In this document: positions 46,127 through 57,042 of the stretch, in pieces
Numbering within the stretch: position 1 is the stretch's first letter
Layout: each line of letters begins with the position of its first letter
Origin: Vreelandella neptunia
GTDB taxonomy: Bacteria > Pseudomonadota > Gammaproteobacteria > Pseudomonadales > Halomonadaceae
Direction: 5' to 3'
NCBI RefSeq assembly: GCF_022489065.1
Contig: NZ_JAKVTW010000006.1
Span: 124,001 to 188,000, forward strand
DNA: 64,000 nt
The notes under the pieces: model-generated
Told to the model about the DNA's origin: nothing
What the model saw: only the letters and a program-made list of their open reading frames with translations
Databases searched by the model: none
Position numbers and translations under genes: made by a program

Positions 46127-47188
46127 ATGACCCCCGACCAAACATTTGCCCGCTGGGTGAAGGTAGCCATTGCTGCCTTTGTGCTGCTATTTATCTATTT
46201 TCTGCTGGCCGATAGCTTTATGCCCATGACACCCGAAGCACGGGTGATGCGGCCGGTAACTCGAATTGCACCTGAGCTCAGCGGCCCGGTCAGTGAGCTT
46301 TTAGTGCGTGATCATCAACACGTTGATAAAGGCGATGTGCTGTTTCAGCTAGACCCGGCGCCGTTTCGGTTAGCCGTCGAGCAGGCCCAGCTAAGCCGCG
46401 AGCAGGCTGAGCGGGAGAATGCCCGCTTGGAAGCAGAGCTAACCTCTGCGCAAGCGGAGTTGGCATCTGCTGAAGCGACGGCTGCTGAACGTCGGGGCGA
46501 GCTTAACCGCGCGGAAACACTGATGGCGCGACAGAGTGTATCGCGACAACAGTACGAACAGCAGGTCGCCGCTGAGCGGACTGCACAGGCCAGCGTGGCG
46601 GCGGCCAGGGCGAAAATCGTTAGTCTTGAAGTGCAGCTGGGGGATGTTGGCGAAACTAACCTGCGTTTGCGCCAAGCCGATAACGCACTCTCACAGGCTC
46701 AGCTGAACCTTGCCCATACCCAGGTGCGTGCGGCGCAAGCAGGCAGCGTTACCAACCTGCAATTGGAGGTGGGCGACTATGTACAGGCTGGCCAACCGGC
46801 CATCGCCGTGGTGACGGACGAGCTCGATATCATTGCCGATTTCCGGGAAAAGAGCTTGCGTCATATCGCACCGGGCGATGCAGCACGCGTGGTGTTTGAT
46901 GCCTGGCCGGGTCAGGTATTTGATGCACAAGTGCTCGCTATGGATGCGGGCGTTCGGGAAGGGCAGCTAGCGGCGGATGGGCAATTAGCCGACATACCCA
47001 CGACTGACCGCTGGGTACGCGATGCCCAACGCATGCGCGTACATGTAGCGGTGACAGAACCCATCGCCAACGCCTTAGCCAGCGGGGCCCGTGCGACGGT
47101 GCAGCTCCAGCCTAGCGACGCGGCATTGGCCAAACCCTTTGTATGGCTACAGGCGCACCTGATCAGTTGGCTGCACTATGTTTACTAA
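46127..47188 (+). CDS. HlyD/EmrA-type periplasmic adaptor
   Basis: 353 residues from the ATG at 46127 (MTPDQTFARWVK); an in-frame ATG at 46076 is the alternative, and neither has a good ribosome site. One N-terminal membrane helix (VAIAAFVLLFIYFLLAD), a biotinyl-lipoyl half (RIAPELSGPVSELLVRDHQ), a long coiled coil (residues 90-190) and a beta-barrel. Such adaptors link an inner-membrane component to an outer-membrane channel. It overlaps the next gene by 11 bases. Confidence 0.9.
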   Translation: MTPDQTFARWVKVAIAAFVLLFIYFLLADSFMPMTPEARVMRPVTRIAPELSGPVSELLVRDHQHVDKGDVLFQLDPAPFRLAVEQAQLSREQAERENARLEAELTSAQAELASAEATAAERRGELNRAETLMARQSVSRQQYEQQVAAERTAQASVAAARAKIVSLEVQLGDVGETNLRLRQADNALSQAQLNLAHTQVRAAQAGSVTNLQLEVGDYVQAGQPAIAVVTDELDIIADFREKSLRHIAPGDAARVVFDAWPGQVFDAQVLAMDAGVREGQLAADGQLADIPTTDRWVRDAQRMRVHVAVTEPIANALASGARATVQLQPSDAALAKPFVWLQAHLISWLHYVY

Positions 47189-48245
47189 ATGCATGTTTAA
47201 AAAGCGTGTGTCCCCTGAGCGCTTAGCTCGCCCCGGGTTAACCCAAAACGGTTTACGTCAGTGCCTTCGGGTAGCGTGTGGGGGAGCACTAGGGTTTGTG
47301 GTCAGCCAGTTAATGGGCTGGAACTACGGCGTGTTTTTTACCGTTTTTCCGATGTTTTTACTGGGCATGGTGCCGATTCTTAACGGCCATATTATTCGTC
47401 AGTTTTTAACCAACGTATCGCTTAACGTTATTGAAGTGAGCCTGGTGGTTGGGCTGCTCAAGCATATGCCAGTGGTGATGACGCTGGTGGTGTTGGGGAT
47501 GTTTCTGTTTCGCTTTAATCTCATGGCGAAAGGGCCGCTGTTTCTGTTTGGCGCCAACGGCGTACTGACGCTTAGCATTCTGCTTCATTTTGCCAGCTAC
47601 CCGAATGTAGTTCTCAGCGATCTGCTAGCCTGCAATCTTGTCGCCAGTGGGTTGGCGGTATTTATCGCCATGCTGATGCATACGCTGTTTCCCGACGTTG
47701 AAGCGCGCCAGCCACCGCCACGGGTGGTCAAGCCTGCCTCACAGATTCGCCATGAAACCTTAATCGGTGGATTAACGGCCACGCTCTCTTTTGTGGTGTT
47801 TCAGGTGTTTGATCTGCAGGGGTCACTATCTGCCCAAATGGCGACCATTTTGGTGCTGTTTGCGCTGGGGTACTCCGGGGCGCGGGCATCTGCCGCTAAG
47901 CGTGCGGTGGGAACTTTGCTGGGTTGCAATCTAGCACTGCTGATGCAGCTACTGCTCTATACCCAAAGCCATCATTTTTTATTGGTGATACTGCTCTATT
48001 GGCTAGGATTGATGCTTTTCGCACGCGAGCATATTCATGAAGGCGTAGGATCGGGTATTGGTTTTGGTGGGCTAACAACGCTGGGAATTCTATTTGGCCA
48101 ATCGCTAGGCCCGCAGCAGGATTTGATTTACAGCGCGCTCTATCGCTTCTCATCCATGAGTGTTGCGCTGGCCCTGACGCTGCTCGTCATGGCTTGCCTA
48201 CATGTTTTATTGAACCGCTGGGAGTCCACGCGCTTAATAAAATAA
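47178..48245 (+). CDS. DUF2955 / FUSC-like membrane protein
   Basis: 355 residues with about ten hydrophobic segments in two similar halves. The start GLRQCLRVACGGALGFVVSQ and the second half (IRHETLIGGLTATLSFVVFQ) fit DUF2955, a relative of the aromatic-acid exporters AaeB and YccS. With the upstream HlyD adaptor it forms a two-part efflux system; the substrate is unknown. Confidence 0.87.
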   Translation: MFTKCMFKKRVSPERLARPGLTQNGLRQCLRVACGGALGFVVSQLMGWNYGVFFTVFPMFLLGMVPILNGHIIRQFLTNVSLNVIEVSLVVGLLKHMPVVMTLVVLGMFLFRFNLMAKGPLFLFGANGVLTLSILLHFASYPNVVLSDLLACNLVASGLAVFIAMLMHTLFPDVEARQPPPRVVKPASQIRHETLIGGLTATLSFVVFQVFDLQGSLSAQMATILVLFALGYSGARASAAKRAVGTLLGCNLALLMQLLLYTQSHHFLLVILLYWLGLMLFAREHIHEGVGSGIGFGGLTTLGILFGQSLGPQQDLIYSALYRFSSMSVALALTLLVMACLHVLLNRWESTRLIK

Positions 48246-48376
48246 ACCGACCATCAATAAAGTAGCGCAACTTTTTTAATAAAGACTACTCTGATGAAGT
48301 GTCACCGTGTGATTGCAGTGCGACTCGCACCTTCACACACGGCATTTTCCCTACTAACGGATTAGAGGTGTTTGTC

Positions 48377-48562
48377 ATGGCAACTGGTACAGAAGACAAG
48401 GCAAAAGGCGCAGGCAACAAAGCAGCCGGTAAAGTTAAAGAAGCGGCGGGCAAGGCGACTGGTAGCACCAAAACAGAAGCCAAAGGCAAAGCCCAGCAAG
48501 CAAAAGGCGAAGTGCAAAAAGGCAAAGGCGATGCCAAGGAGAGCCAGAAAAAACAGCGCTAG
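48377..48562 (+). CDS. Small Lys/Ala/Gly-rich CsbD-like protein
   Basis: 61 residues from the ATG at 48377 (MATGTEDKAKGAGNKAAGK), following TTAGAGGTG. It is almost entirely a repeated K-A-K-G/A pattern (GNKAAGKVKEAAGKATGS), like CsbD and LEA-type hydrophilic stress proteins. Probably disordered or helical on binding. No Trp; different from the longer CsbD protein at 13.4 kb. Confidence 0.8.
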   Translation: MATGTEDKAKGAGNKAAGKVKEAAGKATGSTKTEAKGKAQQAKGEVQKGKGDAKESQKKQR

Positions 48563-48579
48563 TTACTTAACAGTGATTA

Positions 48580-48605
48580 CAACAGGGGGCTTCGGCCCCC
48601 TGTTG
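48580..48605 (+). terminator. Terminator after the CsbD-like gene
   Basis: Eleven-bp stem CAACAGGGGGC with its complement around TTCG. Confidence 0.85.
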
Positions 48606-48686
48606 GCGTTTATGCAGCTTGAAAACACTCACTCCTCATTATTAGCGCTAATGCGCTTGGGAGTGGCTTAGTCATATGAGAGAGGC

Positions 48687-50153
48687 TCAATAGTGACCCA
48701 GTAGCTTCCACCACAAACCACCGCCAACCACCCAGATAACGAGATTGACCACGCTCATAATAAAGCCCGCTTTCCACCATTCACCTAATGTGAGATAGCC
48801 TGATCCAAAAATAACGGGCGAGGTGCCCGTCGCATAGTGGGTCAACGTCATCATAATGGAAGAGGTGGCAGCCATGATCAGTACAAACGGCATGGGCGGG
48901 GCGCCCAGGCTCAAACCGACGGTAAGAAAGGCGGCCATCATGGCGGTGATATGTGCCGTAGTGCTGGCAAAGAAGTAATGACTGTAGAGAAAGGTCAACA
49001 CCAAAAGGGCCGATGCTCCCACCCAATTAATCCCCATCCGGGTAATGCCGTTCTCAATATTGCTCGAAAACCAAGCAATCAGCCCAGTCTCGTTTAACTG
49101 ACTCGCCATCATGATAAGGGCACCAAACCATAGCAGCGTATCCCACGCGTTTTTCTCGTTCAGCACATCTTCCCAGGTCAAAACACCGGTAATCAGTAGT
49201 AGCGAGAGGCCAATAAAGGCTGAGGTTGTGGTATTAAGAGTGACGGCATCGCCCAAGAAAATTGCCGGAATATCAGCCCACAGCAGTAATAGCACCAAGA
49301 ACACCAACAGCATAATGACTTCATCTAGGCTGATTTTACCCATTTCGGCCAGCTTATCGCGTGCCATCTGCGTGGCTTGGGGAGTCTGTTTAATGTCCGG
49401 CGGATAAAGCAGGTAAAGAATATAGGGCATGGCCAGGATGGCGACTAAACCCGGTAACAGCATCGCGAGCGCCCAGGTCATCCAGGTCAGTTGAATGTCT
49501 GCCCCGGTAGCAATGGAGATTAGCTCTACGGTCAATGGGTTGGGCGCCGTGGCGGTAACAAACATCGCCGAGGTAATAGGATTGCTGTGATAATTGACCA
49601 GCGCCAGGTATTTGCCAATCTTGCTCGAAGTACCCTCTTCCGGGAGTGAGTCAAAGCCTTTGGCTATAGAGCGCATAATCGGGTGCATGATGCCGCCGCC
49701 TCGCGCAGTATTGCTTGGCGTGACGGGGGCAATACAAAGCTCAGAAAATGCCAAACTGTAACCAATTCCAAGCGTTTTTTTACCGAAGATAGAGATGAAG
49801 TAGTAGCCAATTCGTGCGCCAAGCCCTGTCTTGATGAGCCCGCGCGAAATCATAATCGAGATGGCAATTAACCAGATTAGAGAGTTGGAGTAACTACTTA
49901 ACGCATTGTTAATGGCGGTGCCTGGATTGTCACTGGTGACCCCGCTCGCCGCCACTATGGAAATGGCGATGATTGAGATGGCCCCTATGGTCATTGCCTT
50001 GCCAATGATGGCGACAATCGTCCCTACGAACATGGCCAGCATCAGCCAAGCATCCGAGGTGAGGCCTTCAGGCAAAGGAATCACCAGCCATATCAGTAAG
50101 GTGACAGCCACCGCTATTGCGGTTGGCCAGGGTTTGAAAGGCAGCGTCGACAT
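48687..50153 (-). CDS. DASS/SLC13 family anion:sodium symporter
   Basis: 488 residues, about 12 membrane helices. The signatures PVTPSNTARGGGIM and ATSSIMMTLTHYATGTSP match the divalent anion:Na+ symporters CitT/YbhI. It moves di- or tricarboxylates. Alone on the minus strand; 240 bases separate it from the lipoprotein gene upstream. Confidence 0.92.
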   Translation of the reverse strand: MSTLPFKPWPTAIAVAVTLLIWLVIPLPEGLTSDAWLMLAMFVGTIVAIIGKAMTIGAISIIAISIVAASGVTSDNPGTAINNALSSYSNSLIWLIAISIMISRGLIKTGLGARIGYYFISIFGKKTLGIGYSLAFSELCIAPVTPSNTARGGGIMHPIMRSIAKGFDSLPEEGTSSKIGKYLALVNYHSNPITSAMFVTATAPNPLTVELISIATGADIQLTWMTWALAMLLPGLVAILAMPYILYLLYPPDIKQTPQATQMARDKLAEMGKISLDEVIMLLVFLVLLLLWADIPAIFLGDAVTLNTTTSAFIGLSLLLITGVLTWEDVLNEKNAWDTLLWFGALIMMASQLNETGLIAWFSSNIENGITRMGINWVGASALLVLTFLYSHYFFASTTAHITAMMAAFLTVGLSLGAPPMPFVLIMAATSSIMMTLTHYATGTSPVIFGSGYLTLGEWWKAGFIMSVVNLVIWVVGGGLWWKLLGHY

Positions 50154-50312
50154 CGTAGAGGCCTATATAAGGTAGGTGTCAGCGGCACGCTTATAGGCAA
50201 TCAAGCAGCGCTTTATTCTCTACTTAAGTCTAACCCCGGTAGACGCCAGCCAACTTGCCCCATGTCAATGATGGGGCAATTGCGGAGAGTCAATGTCGCG
50301 GCAATCAATTAA

Positions 50313-50353
50313 AAACCCGCTAACGGTTATTGATAATAATCAGTCGCGGGTTT
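50313..50353 (-). terminator. Terminator after the lipoprotein gene
   Basis: AAACCCGC and GCGGGTTT stem with a 25-base A/T-rich loop, followed on the minus strand by TTAATTG. Confidence 0.7.
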
Positions 50354-50394
50354 ATCGGCTGATACGAACCGTCAGAACTTGGTTTCAGCTCAGC

Positions 50395-52104
50395 TCATTT
50401 CAGCTCAAGCGAAAAGCTCATTTCAACGCCAGCGTCATCCACTTCTAGCCAGTACTCCATGCTCTCGTAGATGTCGCCATACTGCTTGAACATCTCAATA
50501 TCAGACTGGGTCAGATCCTCGGTTTCTACTTGCTCCATGACATCAGCCAGCGAATGATAAAACTCACCGGTCATGTGGCCATGAAGCAGTAGGTCGCGCT
50601 CTGATATTGGAGCTTCCAGCTCATCTTGCAGTGATGCTGAATCGCTGATGCCCGCGCCCAGCACAATGGCGGAGTCAGACATAGCGGCATAAAGCGCTGG
50701 CATATCTGGCGGCAGCAGCATGCTTTTGATCTTCTTGGTCTCTCCGCCGGGTTCTAGGCCAAGCGCACCTAATTCAGGCAAGAAGGCACTTGCTGTGGAG
50801 AGCAGGCTCATAGGATTTTGCGAGGCGAGGGCGAGGATGCCGGTCGCGATGGGATCGCCGTTTTTCATTGCCAGGCTGTCGATACGCGCATTGAAGCCCG
50901 AAAGCGACGGACCAATCATCTGGGTGATCGGGTTGTTGACCGCCATGTTGATCTCGTTCCAGGCGCTGTTCAACTCCTGAAGCTCATCACAGCTAAACGG
51001 ATTCTCGCGCATTTCCCGAGCATACTTCTGAATGGTTTGCGTCAATATAGGCAGGTCGAGGCCCAATCCAAAGCTGGCCATCCCCTCTGTGCTGCCTAGG
51101 CCTGGAACTTGAGTGGTTAGGGCACGTAGGTCGCTGACAATATCCTCATCGGTTTCCAGGATGAGGTTCATCTCCATGCGATCAAGACTGTACTCCCGTG
51201 CGCCCATTGCCAAGCCAGGAAAACGGCTAGTGATACGGTCGATATCTGCCTGACAGGAGGAGAGATCCAGCGGCGCTAGATCCACCGCGTCCATCAGTGC
51301 TTGAGTCCCTGTGTGAGTGGGAGTGCTCAGCTCATTCAGCACTCGTGAGGAGTCAATCTGACCGGCGCCGTAAGGTGTAAAACCATGGCGCTGTTCAATT
51401 TCCGCCAGTGCGCCGGTATCCCCAATGCTGCTGTCGGGCAGGCTGTTACCAAGTATCTGCGCTAATAGCTCGTCGCTGGCATCCTGCGGCACTACCGACA
51501 TCAACAGTTGCTGATCGATAATGGCGAGGATCGCCTTGATGGGCCCCTCTTGTGTCAGCACCCAGTAGTCATTGCCGTTGGTGGTGGCTTTGCTCGGGTT
51601 GATCTCTGCTTTGGCTAGGATGCGCTCCAGCGTGTCACGAAAAGCATCTTCATCGTGCAGTTCAAAGCGCAAAACAGGCAGAATGCCCAGCCCATAAATA
51701 GCGCCTTGAGGCCCCATTTTGAGACCCAACGCATGAACATCTTCCAGTGTTTCAACCCCTACCAACTCTTCACCCATGGCGATTAACAGCGTCATCATCG
51801 AGCGCTGCACTTCGTCGTCTATCTCGGGCAGTGTACTGCGTAGCTCATCCAGATCAGTCTCAAGGCTATTGTTGGGCTGGGTGCGCTGAAAAATATCAAA
51901 GATATCCTGTTCCGGCAGTACTTCACGGGTGGCCATAAAGTAGGGCGAGTCAGCCGGAATGTATTTTAGCATCGGCGCTACGTTATTTTTCGCTGCTTCC
52001 TCTTGTGTTGCGGCTTCGGTAGGTTCGTTATCATCGCTGCAAGCACTCAGTAAGCCAGTGCTCAGCAGGGCTAGGGATACCGCCAGGGAAAGTTTGGTTT
52101 TCAT
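50395..52104 (-). CDS. Large acidic lipoprotein of unknown function
   Basis: 569 residues. Lipobox LLSAC at about residues 18-22 marks a lipoprotein, and the next residues (SDDNEPTEAATQEE) are acidic, pointing to outer-membrane sorting. The rest is an acidic alpha/beta sequence with no motif I recognise; repeated PxDSP, LPE and TLE fragments suggest an internal duplication (residues 50-300 and 320-540), and the style resembles DUF3352-like proteins. It stands alone with its own terminator. Confidence 0.85.
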   Translation of the reverse strand: MKTKLSLAVSLALLSTGLLSACSDDNEPTEAATQEEAAKNNVAPMLKYIPADSPYFMATREVLPEQDIFDIFQRTQPNNSLETDLDELRSTLPEIDDEVQRSMMTLLIAMGEELVGVETLEDVHALGLKMGPQGAIYGLGILPVLRFELHDEDAFRDTLERILAKAEINPSKATTNGNDYWVLTQEGPIKAILAIIDQQLLMSVVPQDASDELLAQILGNSLPDSSIGDTGALAEIEQRHGFTPYGAGQIDSSRVLNELSTPTHTGTQALMDAVDLAPLDLSSCQADIDRITSRFPGLAMGAREYSLDRMEMNLILETDEDIVSDLRALTTQVPGLGSTEGMASFGLGLDLPILTQTIQKYAREMRENPFSCDELQELNSAWNEINMAVNNPITQMIGPSLSGFNARIDSLAMKNGDPIATGILALASQNPMSLLSTASAFLPELGALGLEPGGETKKIKSMLLPPDMPALYAAMSDSAIVLGAGISDSASLQDELEAPISERDLLLHGHMTGEFYHSLADVMEQVETEDLTQSDIEMFKQYGDIYESMEYWLEVDDAGVEMSFSLELK

Positions 52105-52301
52105 CTGGAATCAGTTCTTTGCTAGGTGTTGGTTTTAAATCAAGCGTGGCTAATAGAATACTCTGCAAATGAGAATCACACACGAGCAATGTATAATTAA
52201 TTTTTAGCTTGGGTGGCAAATACGTTTCATCCGTTAAGCGCAGATTCGGTACTGGCCAATGAGAGATTGACTATTAAACGGCCAGTTGAGTCTCGATACG
52301 C

Positions 52302-52336
52302 AAGTGGCGCCTGAGGTTCCACTCAAGCGCCACCTT
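52302..52336 (-). terminator. Hairpin downstream of thiC
   Basis: Long stem GGTGGCGCxTGAG with CTCAxGCGCCAC; only a weak T-run follows, so termination efficiency is uncertain. Confidence 0.5.
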
Positions 52337-52365
52337 TAGCAGCAGGACTGTTTTAACAGATGCTT

Positions 52366-54282
<1,917 letters not shown>

Positions 54283-54966
54283 TTAATGAGTGAGGTCTTC
54301 GTCTATCAGCTCTAAACCCATCTGCCAGAAGTCGATTTCCAGGCAAGTGGCATCGCGGAAGATCTTGCTGAGTTCGGCAAAGCGGGCGGGGGTTACATCG
54401 GCAAGGCGGGTATTTAGCCATGCAAGCTCCGCCTGCATGGCGGCCTGAAACTCCTCGCCTTCGTACATGGCGATCCAAGCGTCAAAGGGGTTTTGCGCGC
54501 CGCGCAGAGTGGAAGGCTGAGAGTTCAACCAGTTGGCGATTTCGCCGTAACCCACCAAGCAGGGGGCCAGCGCCACGTGCAGATCCAGCAGGTCACCGCG
54601 GTTGCCGGTATCCAATACATAGCGGGTATAGGCTAGCGTGGCTTTGGCTTCGGGAAGTTCGGCCAGCTCCTGCTCGGAAATCCCCCACTCCTGACAAAAG
54701 CCCACATGCAGGCCCAACTCCACATCCACAATGGCTTTTAAACCTTCATGGGCCTGGCGCAAATCCGCCAAGGTGGGGCTTTTATAAGCAGCCAGCGCGT
54801 AGGCGCGGGCGAAGTGGATAAGAAACAGATAATCCTGCTTTAAGTAGTGGCGAAACGACGCCTCAGGCAGCGTGGCATTGCCCAATTGACGCACAAAATC
54901 GTGCTCAATATAGGCGCGCCAATCTTGCTGGCAGGCGGTGGTGAGATCAGTAAAGCGGTAGCCCAT
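54283..54966 (-). CDS. tenA: Aminopyrimidine aminohydrolase / thiaminase II
   Basis: 227 residues. The catalytic cysteine lies in ALAPCLVGYGEI, and the FxxYLxQDYLFL motif near residue 40 is typical of TenA. It salvages the pyrimidine part of degraded thiamine by hydrolysing the amino group. It is the first gene after the TPP riboswitch and lies before thiC. Confidence 0.94.
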   Translation of the reverse strand: MGYRFTDLTTACQQDWRAYIEHDFVRQLGNATLPEASFRHYLKQDYLFLIHFARAYALAAYKSPTLADLRQAHEGLKAIVDVELGLHVGFCQEWGISEQELAELPEAKATLAYTRYVLDTGNRGDLLDLHVALAPCLVGYGEIANWLNSQPSTLRGAQNPFDAWIAMYEGEEFQAAMQAELAWLNTRLADVTPARFAELSKIFRDATCLEIDFWQMGLELIDEDLTH

Positions 54967-55088
54967 GATGCCTCCGGTGGTAATGATCCGGAGGGCAGGC
55001 GAAAAAGATCGAGGGAATGGCGCGGAAGGTGGCGTGCGATCGTGAGAGAGCTAGCCAAGGCCATCGCTTGATCCCTACGCCGGTACCC

Positions 55089-55116
55089 GCGCTGCGACTT
55101 GTGTAAGTAGCAGCGC
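55089..55116 (-). promoter_or_regulatory. Expression-platform stem of the TPP riboswitch
   Basis: GCGCTGC and GCAGCGC form a perfect 7-bp stem; its 5-prime arm overlaps the 3-prime edge of the aptamer on the minus strand, so ligand binding and this stem can be mutually exclusive. Confidence 0.55.
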
Positions 55117-55208
55117 ATTAGCCGGATCAGGTTCAGCGGGACCAGCGCTCGGCAGCATTAATTGCTACGCCCTGCGCCATCTCAGCCGGATTTCACCGGC
55201 ACCCCGTC
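55109..55208 (-). ncRNA. TPP riboswitch (THI element)
   Basis: On the minus strand the conserved elements follow in order: GGGGTGCC, GGCTGAGAT, GGCGTAGC and ACCTGATCCGGCTAATGC. These are the THI-box consensus segments. It lies 143 bases before tenA and should repress tenA-thiC when thiamine pyrophosphate is plentiful. Confidence 0.95.
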
Positions 55209-55209
55209 A

Positions 55210-55584
55210 AGCTGTTCTTTGGTGGAGTGTAGGAGGTAGGTGGGGGTGATGCAAGGGGGGTATCTAGTAAGTCAGCAGTAGAAATGAATGAAAAAGTGAA
55301 TTCAATAGCAATAATTTTTTCAGTACGAAGGCTATAGCATTTGGCTACATAAAGTAGCCTTTACCCTCTCTATAAATTTCATTGATTGTCTTTTTAGATA
55401 TTGATGTTTGTTTGGATACAGAGTTTTTTAGAAATTAAAAATCGCTAGAAAAAGAAAAATTGAAATGTGATGACAAATTTTCTTTGCTCTTGAGTAACAA
55501 TGAGTTAGATTTAGTTAAGATGGCTGCGCAGTAGCTGTTAAATTGCACTATCTGTAGAGATACAAAATCCAAAAGGAGATGTGA
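55210..55584. other. AT-rich intergenic region marking the left border of the accessory region
   Basis: No gene is supported. Composition falls sharply from the riboswitch to an A/T-rich stretch (55260-55560) where the translations are poor. This is the probable left edge of acquired DNA. Confidence 0.45.
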
Positions 55585-55800
55585 ATGCCCAATACAAGAA
55601 ACATAGTAAAAGATTTTAGAGTCGAGACTGCGGTTGGAGCAAGAAAGTGTCATGCCAGTTCATTGCATACAATAAAAGCAGGTGAAAAGCACTTTGCTTA
55701 TAATGATCCAGGCAGAATAAATATTTGCATTAAATGTGCCCCAGTAATTTTGAAAGTAGCTGAATCACATGTTGCTAAAGTTCGTCAAGAGCTTCAGTGA
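55585..55800 (+). CDS. Small Cys-containing protein, unknown
   Basis: 71 residues with a strong ribosome site (AAAAGGAGATGTGA). KCHASSLHTIKAGEKHF and INICIKCAP contain three cysteines and histidines in a spacing that could hold zinc. I do not recognise the family. AT-rich, like the NYN gene 112 bases downstream in the same direction, so they may be acquired together. Confidence 0.65.
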   Translation: MPNTRNIVKDFRVETAVGARKCHASSLHTIKAGEKHFAYNDPGRINICIKCAPVILKVAESHVAKVRQELQ

Positions 55801-55912
55801 TAGAAAATTAACAATTGGCTTGTTGTTGCCCCTTAGTGGTTGGGAAGACCTTACTGCCATTTAACGGCTCAAAGTCTGCCCAAAAGTCAAATTTTATAAA
55901 AAGGAAAAGTAA

Positions 55913-56473
55913 ATGGGAATAAACATTTTTTGGGATAATTCCAATATTTGGCTTGTAGGAAGAGGGGTTTGCGAAAAGAAAGAACCCAATGATGAGCAAG
56001 CATTTCGCATCCATTTTGAACACCTATTCGATTTTGCAGCAAACAAAAGGCCTGTCGATTACGCCTTTCTTGGGGGGTCCGAGCCACCTCACAATGACGC
56101 CCTTTGGAAGCGCTTTAGTGATTTAGGCGTAGTAGTAGAAAAGCAAGAGCGGGGAGCCTTATCTGGCGGAGAAGTTGCAGTTGATGAATCGTTACATTTA
56201 GCTATGGCAAATAGAATACTTGACTGTGATGGGCCGCAAACTTTAGTGCTACTGACTGGGGATGGTAGCGGCTATGAGGATGGCGGCGGCTTTATTAAAC
56301 AGCTAGAGCGAGCCAAAAAGCATGGATGGGAAATAGAAGTTATTAGCTGGGATGCAGGATGCAATCGACATTTAAAGTCTTTTGCAGAGCAGCATGGAAT
56401 TTACCGCTCACTTGAACCTGCTTACGAAAAAATCTCGTTCATTAACAATAAGCGCTGGGCCAAAAAAGTATAA
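55913..56473 (+). CDS. NYN-domain (PIN-like) ribonuclease-like protein
   Basis: 186 residues. The start INIFWDNSNIW holds the first conserved Asp of the NYN/PIN fold; further acidic residues follow in GGEVAVDESLHLAMANR and VLLTGDGSGYEDGG, the usual arrangement of metal-binding Asp/Glu. NYN proteins cut RNA and occur in RNA-processing and defence settings. It lies in an AT-rich island with the Cys-containing small gene. Its target is unknown. AAAAGGAAAAG is the ribosome site. Confidence 0.82.
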   Translation: MGINIFWDNSNIWLVGRGVCEKKEPNDEQAFRIHFEHLFDFAANKRPVDYAFLGGSEPPHNDALWKRFSDLGVVVEKQERGALSGGEVAVDESLHLAMANRILDCDGPQTLVLLTGDGSGYEDGGGFIKQLERAKKHGWEIEVISWDAGCNRHLKSFAEQHGIYRSLEPAYEKISFINNKRWAKKV

Positions 56474-56521
56474 AAAGTGCCCCATCCTGCATATCTCTTG
56501 CGCTGGATAGTTTGAATGGTG

Positions 56522-56550
56522 TGCTTTTGTGGCTTTGCTTCGCAAAAGCA
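56522..56550. repeat. Inverted repeat downstream of the NYN gene
   Basis: TGCTTTTG and CAAAAGCA form an 8-bp stem around a 13-base loop. It could end transcription of the NYN gene or belong to a lost element. Confidence 0.45.
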
Positions 56551-56661
56551 TCCCATAACGTGCAACTTAAAAATTGCCGCTGAACTTGGGATTTAGGCTG
56601 TACCCGTCCCCTGACGGCTAAGTTTTGGTAGGATCGAGGAAACGGACGAGAAGTGGTCAGC

Positions 56662-56858
56662 ATGCCGCACTTTAAGGCTTATAACTACGATCAGGAAGCC
56701 ATGGTGTAGTGATTAACTACCAAGAGCAACTCATACTTGGAACGCTTGAGCACGCAGCACATTACCTGATCGAACATAAACTCGACTTATCAGTTTTCCA
56801 TCCCAAATGTAGCAACGACGCAACAGGTCGGCTGGTCTATGATCTAGTTTACAGGTGA
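56662..56858 (+). pseudogene. Remnant of an IS1182-type transposase, N-terminal scar
   Basis: A start MPHFKAYNYDQEAM breaks at a stop after residue 15; the reading continues two bases on as VINYQEQLILGTLEHAAHYL, LIEHKLDLSVFHPK and then ends at TGA. FKxYNxDQ and LSVF followed by a D-x-T-GRLxYD segment are typical of IS1182-family transposase N-termini. Only about 65 codons remain; no catalytic region or inverted repeat was found. Confidence 0.7.
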
Positions 56859-56913
56859 TACTAGACGTAATATTAAAAGCTACCATTACAGTAGCTTTTA
56901 TTAATAATCTATC

Positions 56914-57042
56914 TTATTTTTTGGAAGATTTGCTAGGTTTTAAGCCCGGAGTATTTCCCGGTGTGCTTTTATTGTCACGTCGACGTTGATCAGGTTTCCC
57001 TGTTGATTCTGCATCTGGCTTTGGGCCTGGTTTAAGAGCCAT
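56914..57042 (-). CDS. Small Lys/Pro-rich protein, hypothetical
   Basis: 42 residues from the ATG at 57042 (MALKPGPKPDAESTGKPDQR), with CTAAGGAAAATT upstream. Basic, proline-rich and probably disordered. I do not recognise it. Isolated between pseudogenes, so it could be a fragment; kept because the ribosome site is good. Confidence 0.4.
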   Translation of the reverse strand: MALKPGPKPDAESTGKPDQRRRDNKSTPGNTPGLKPSKSSKK

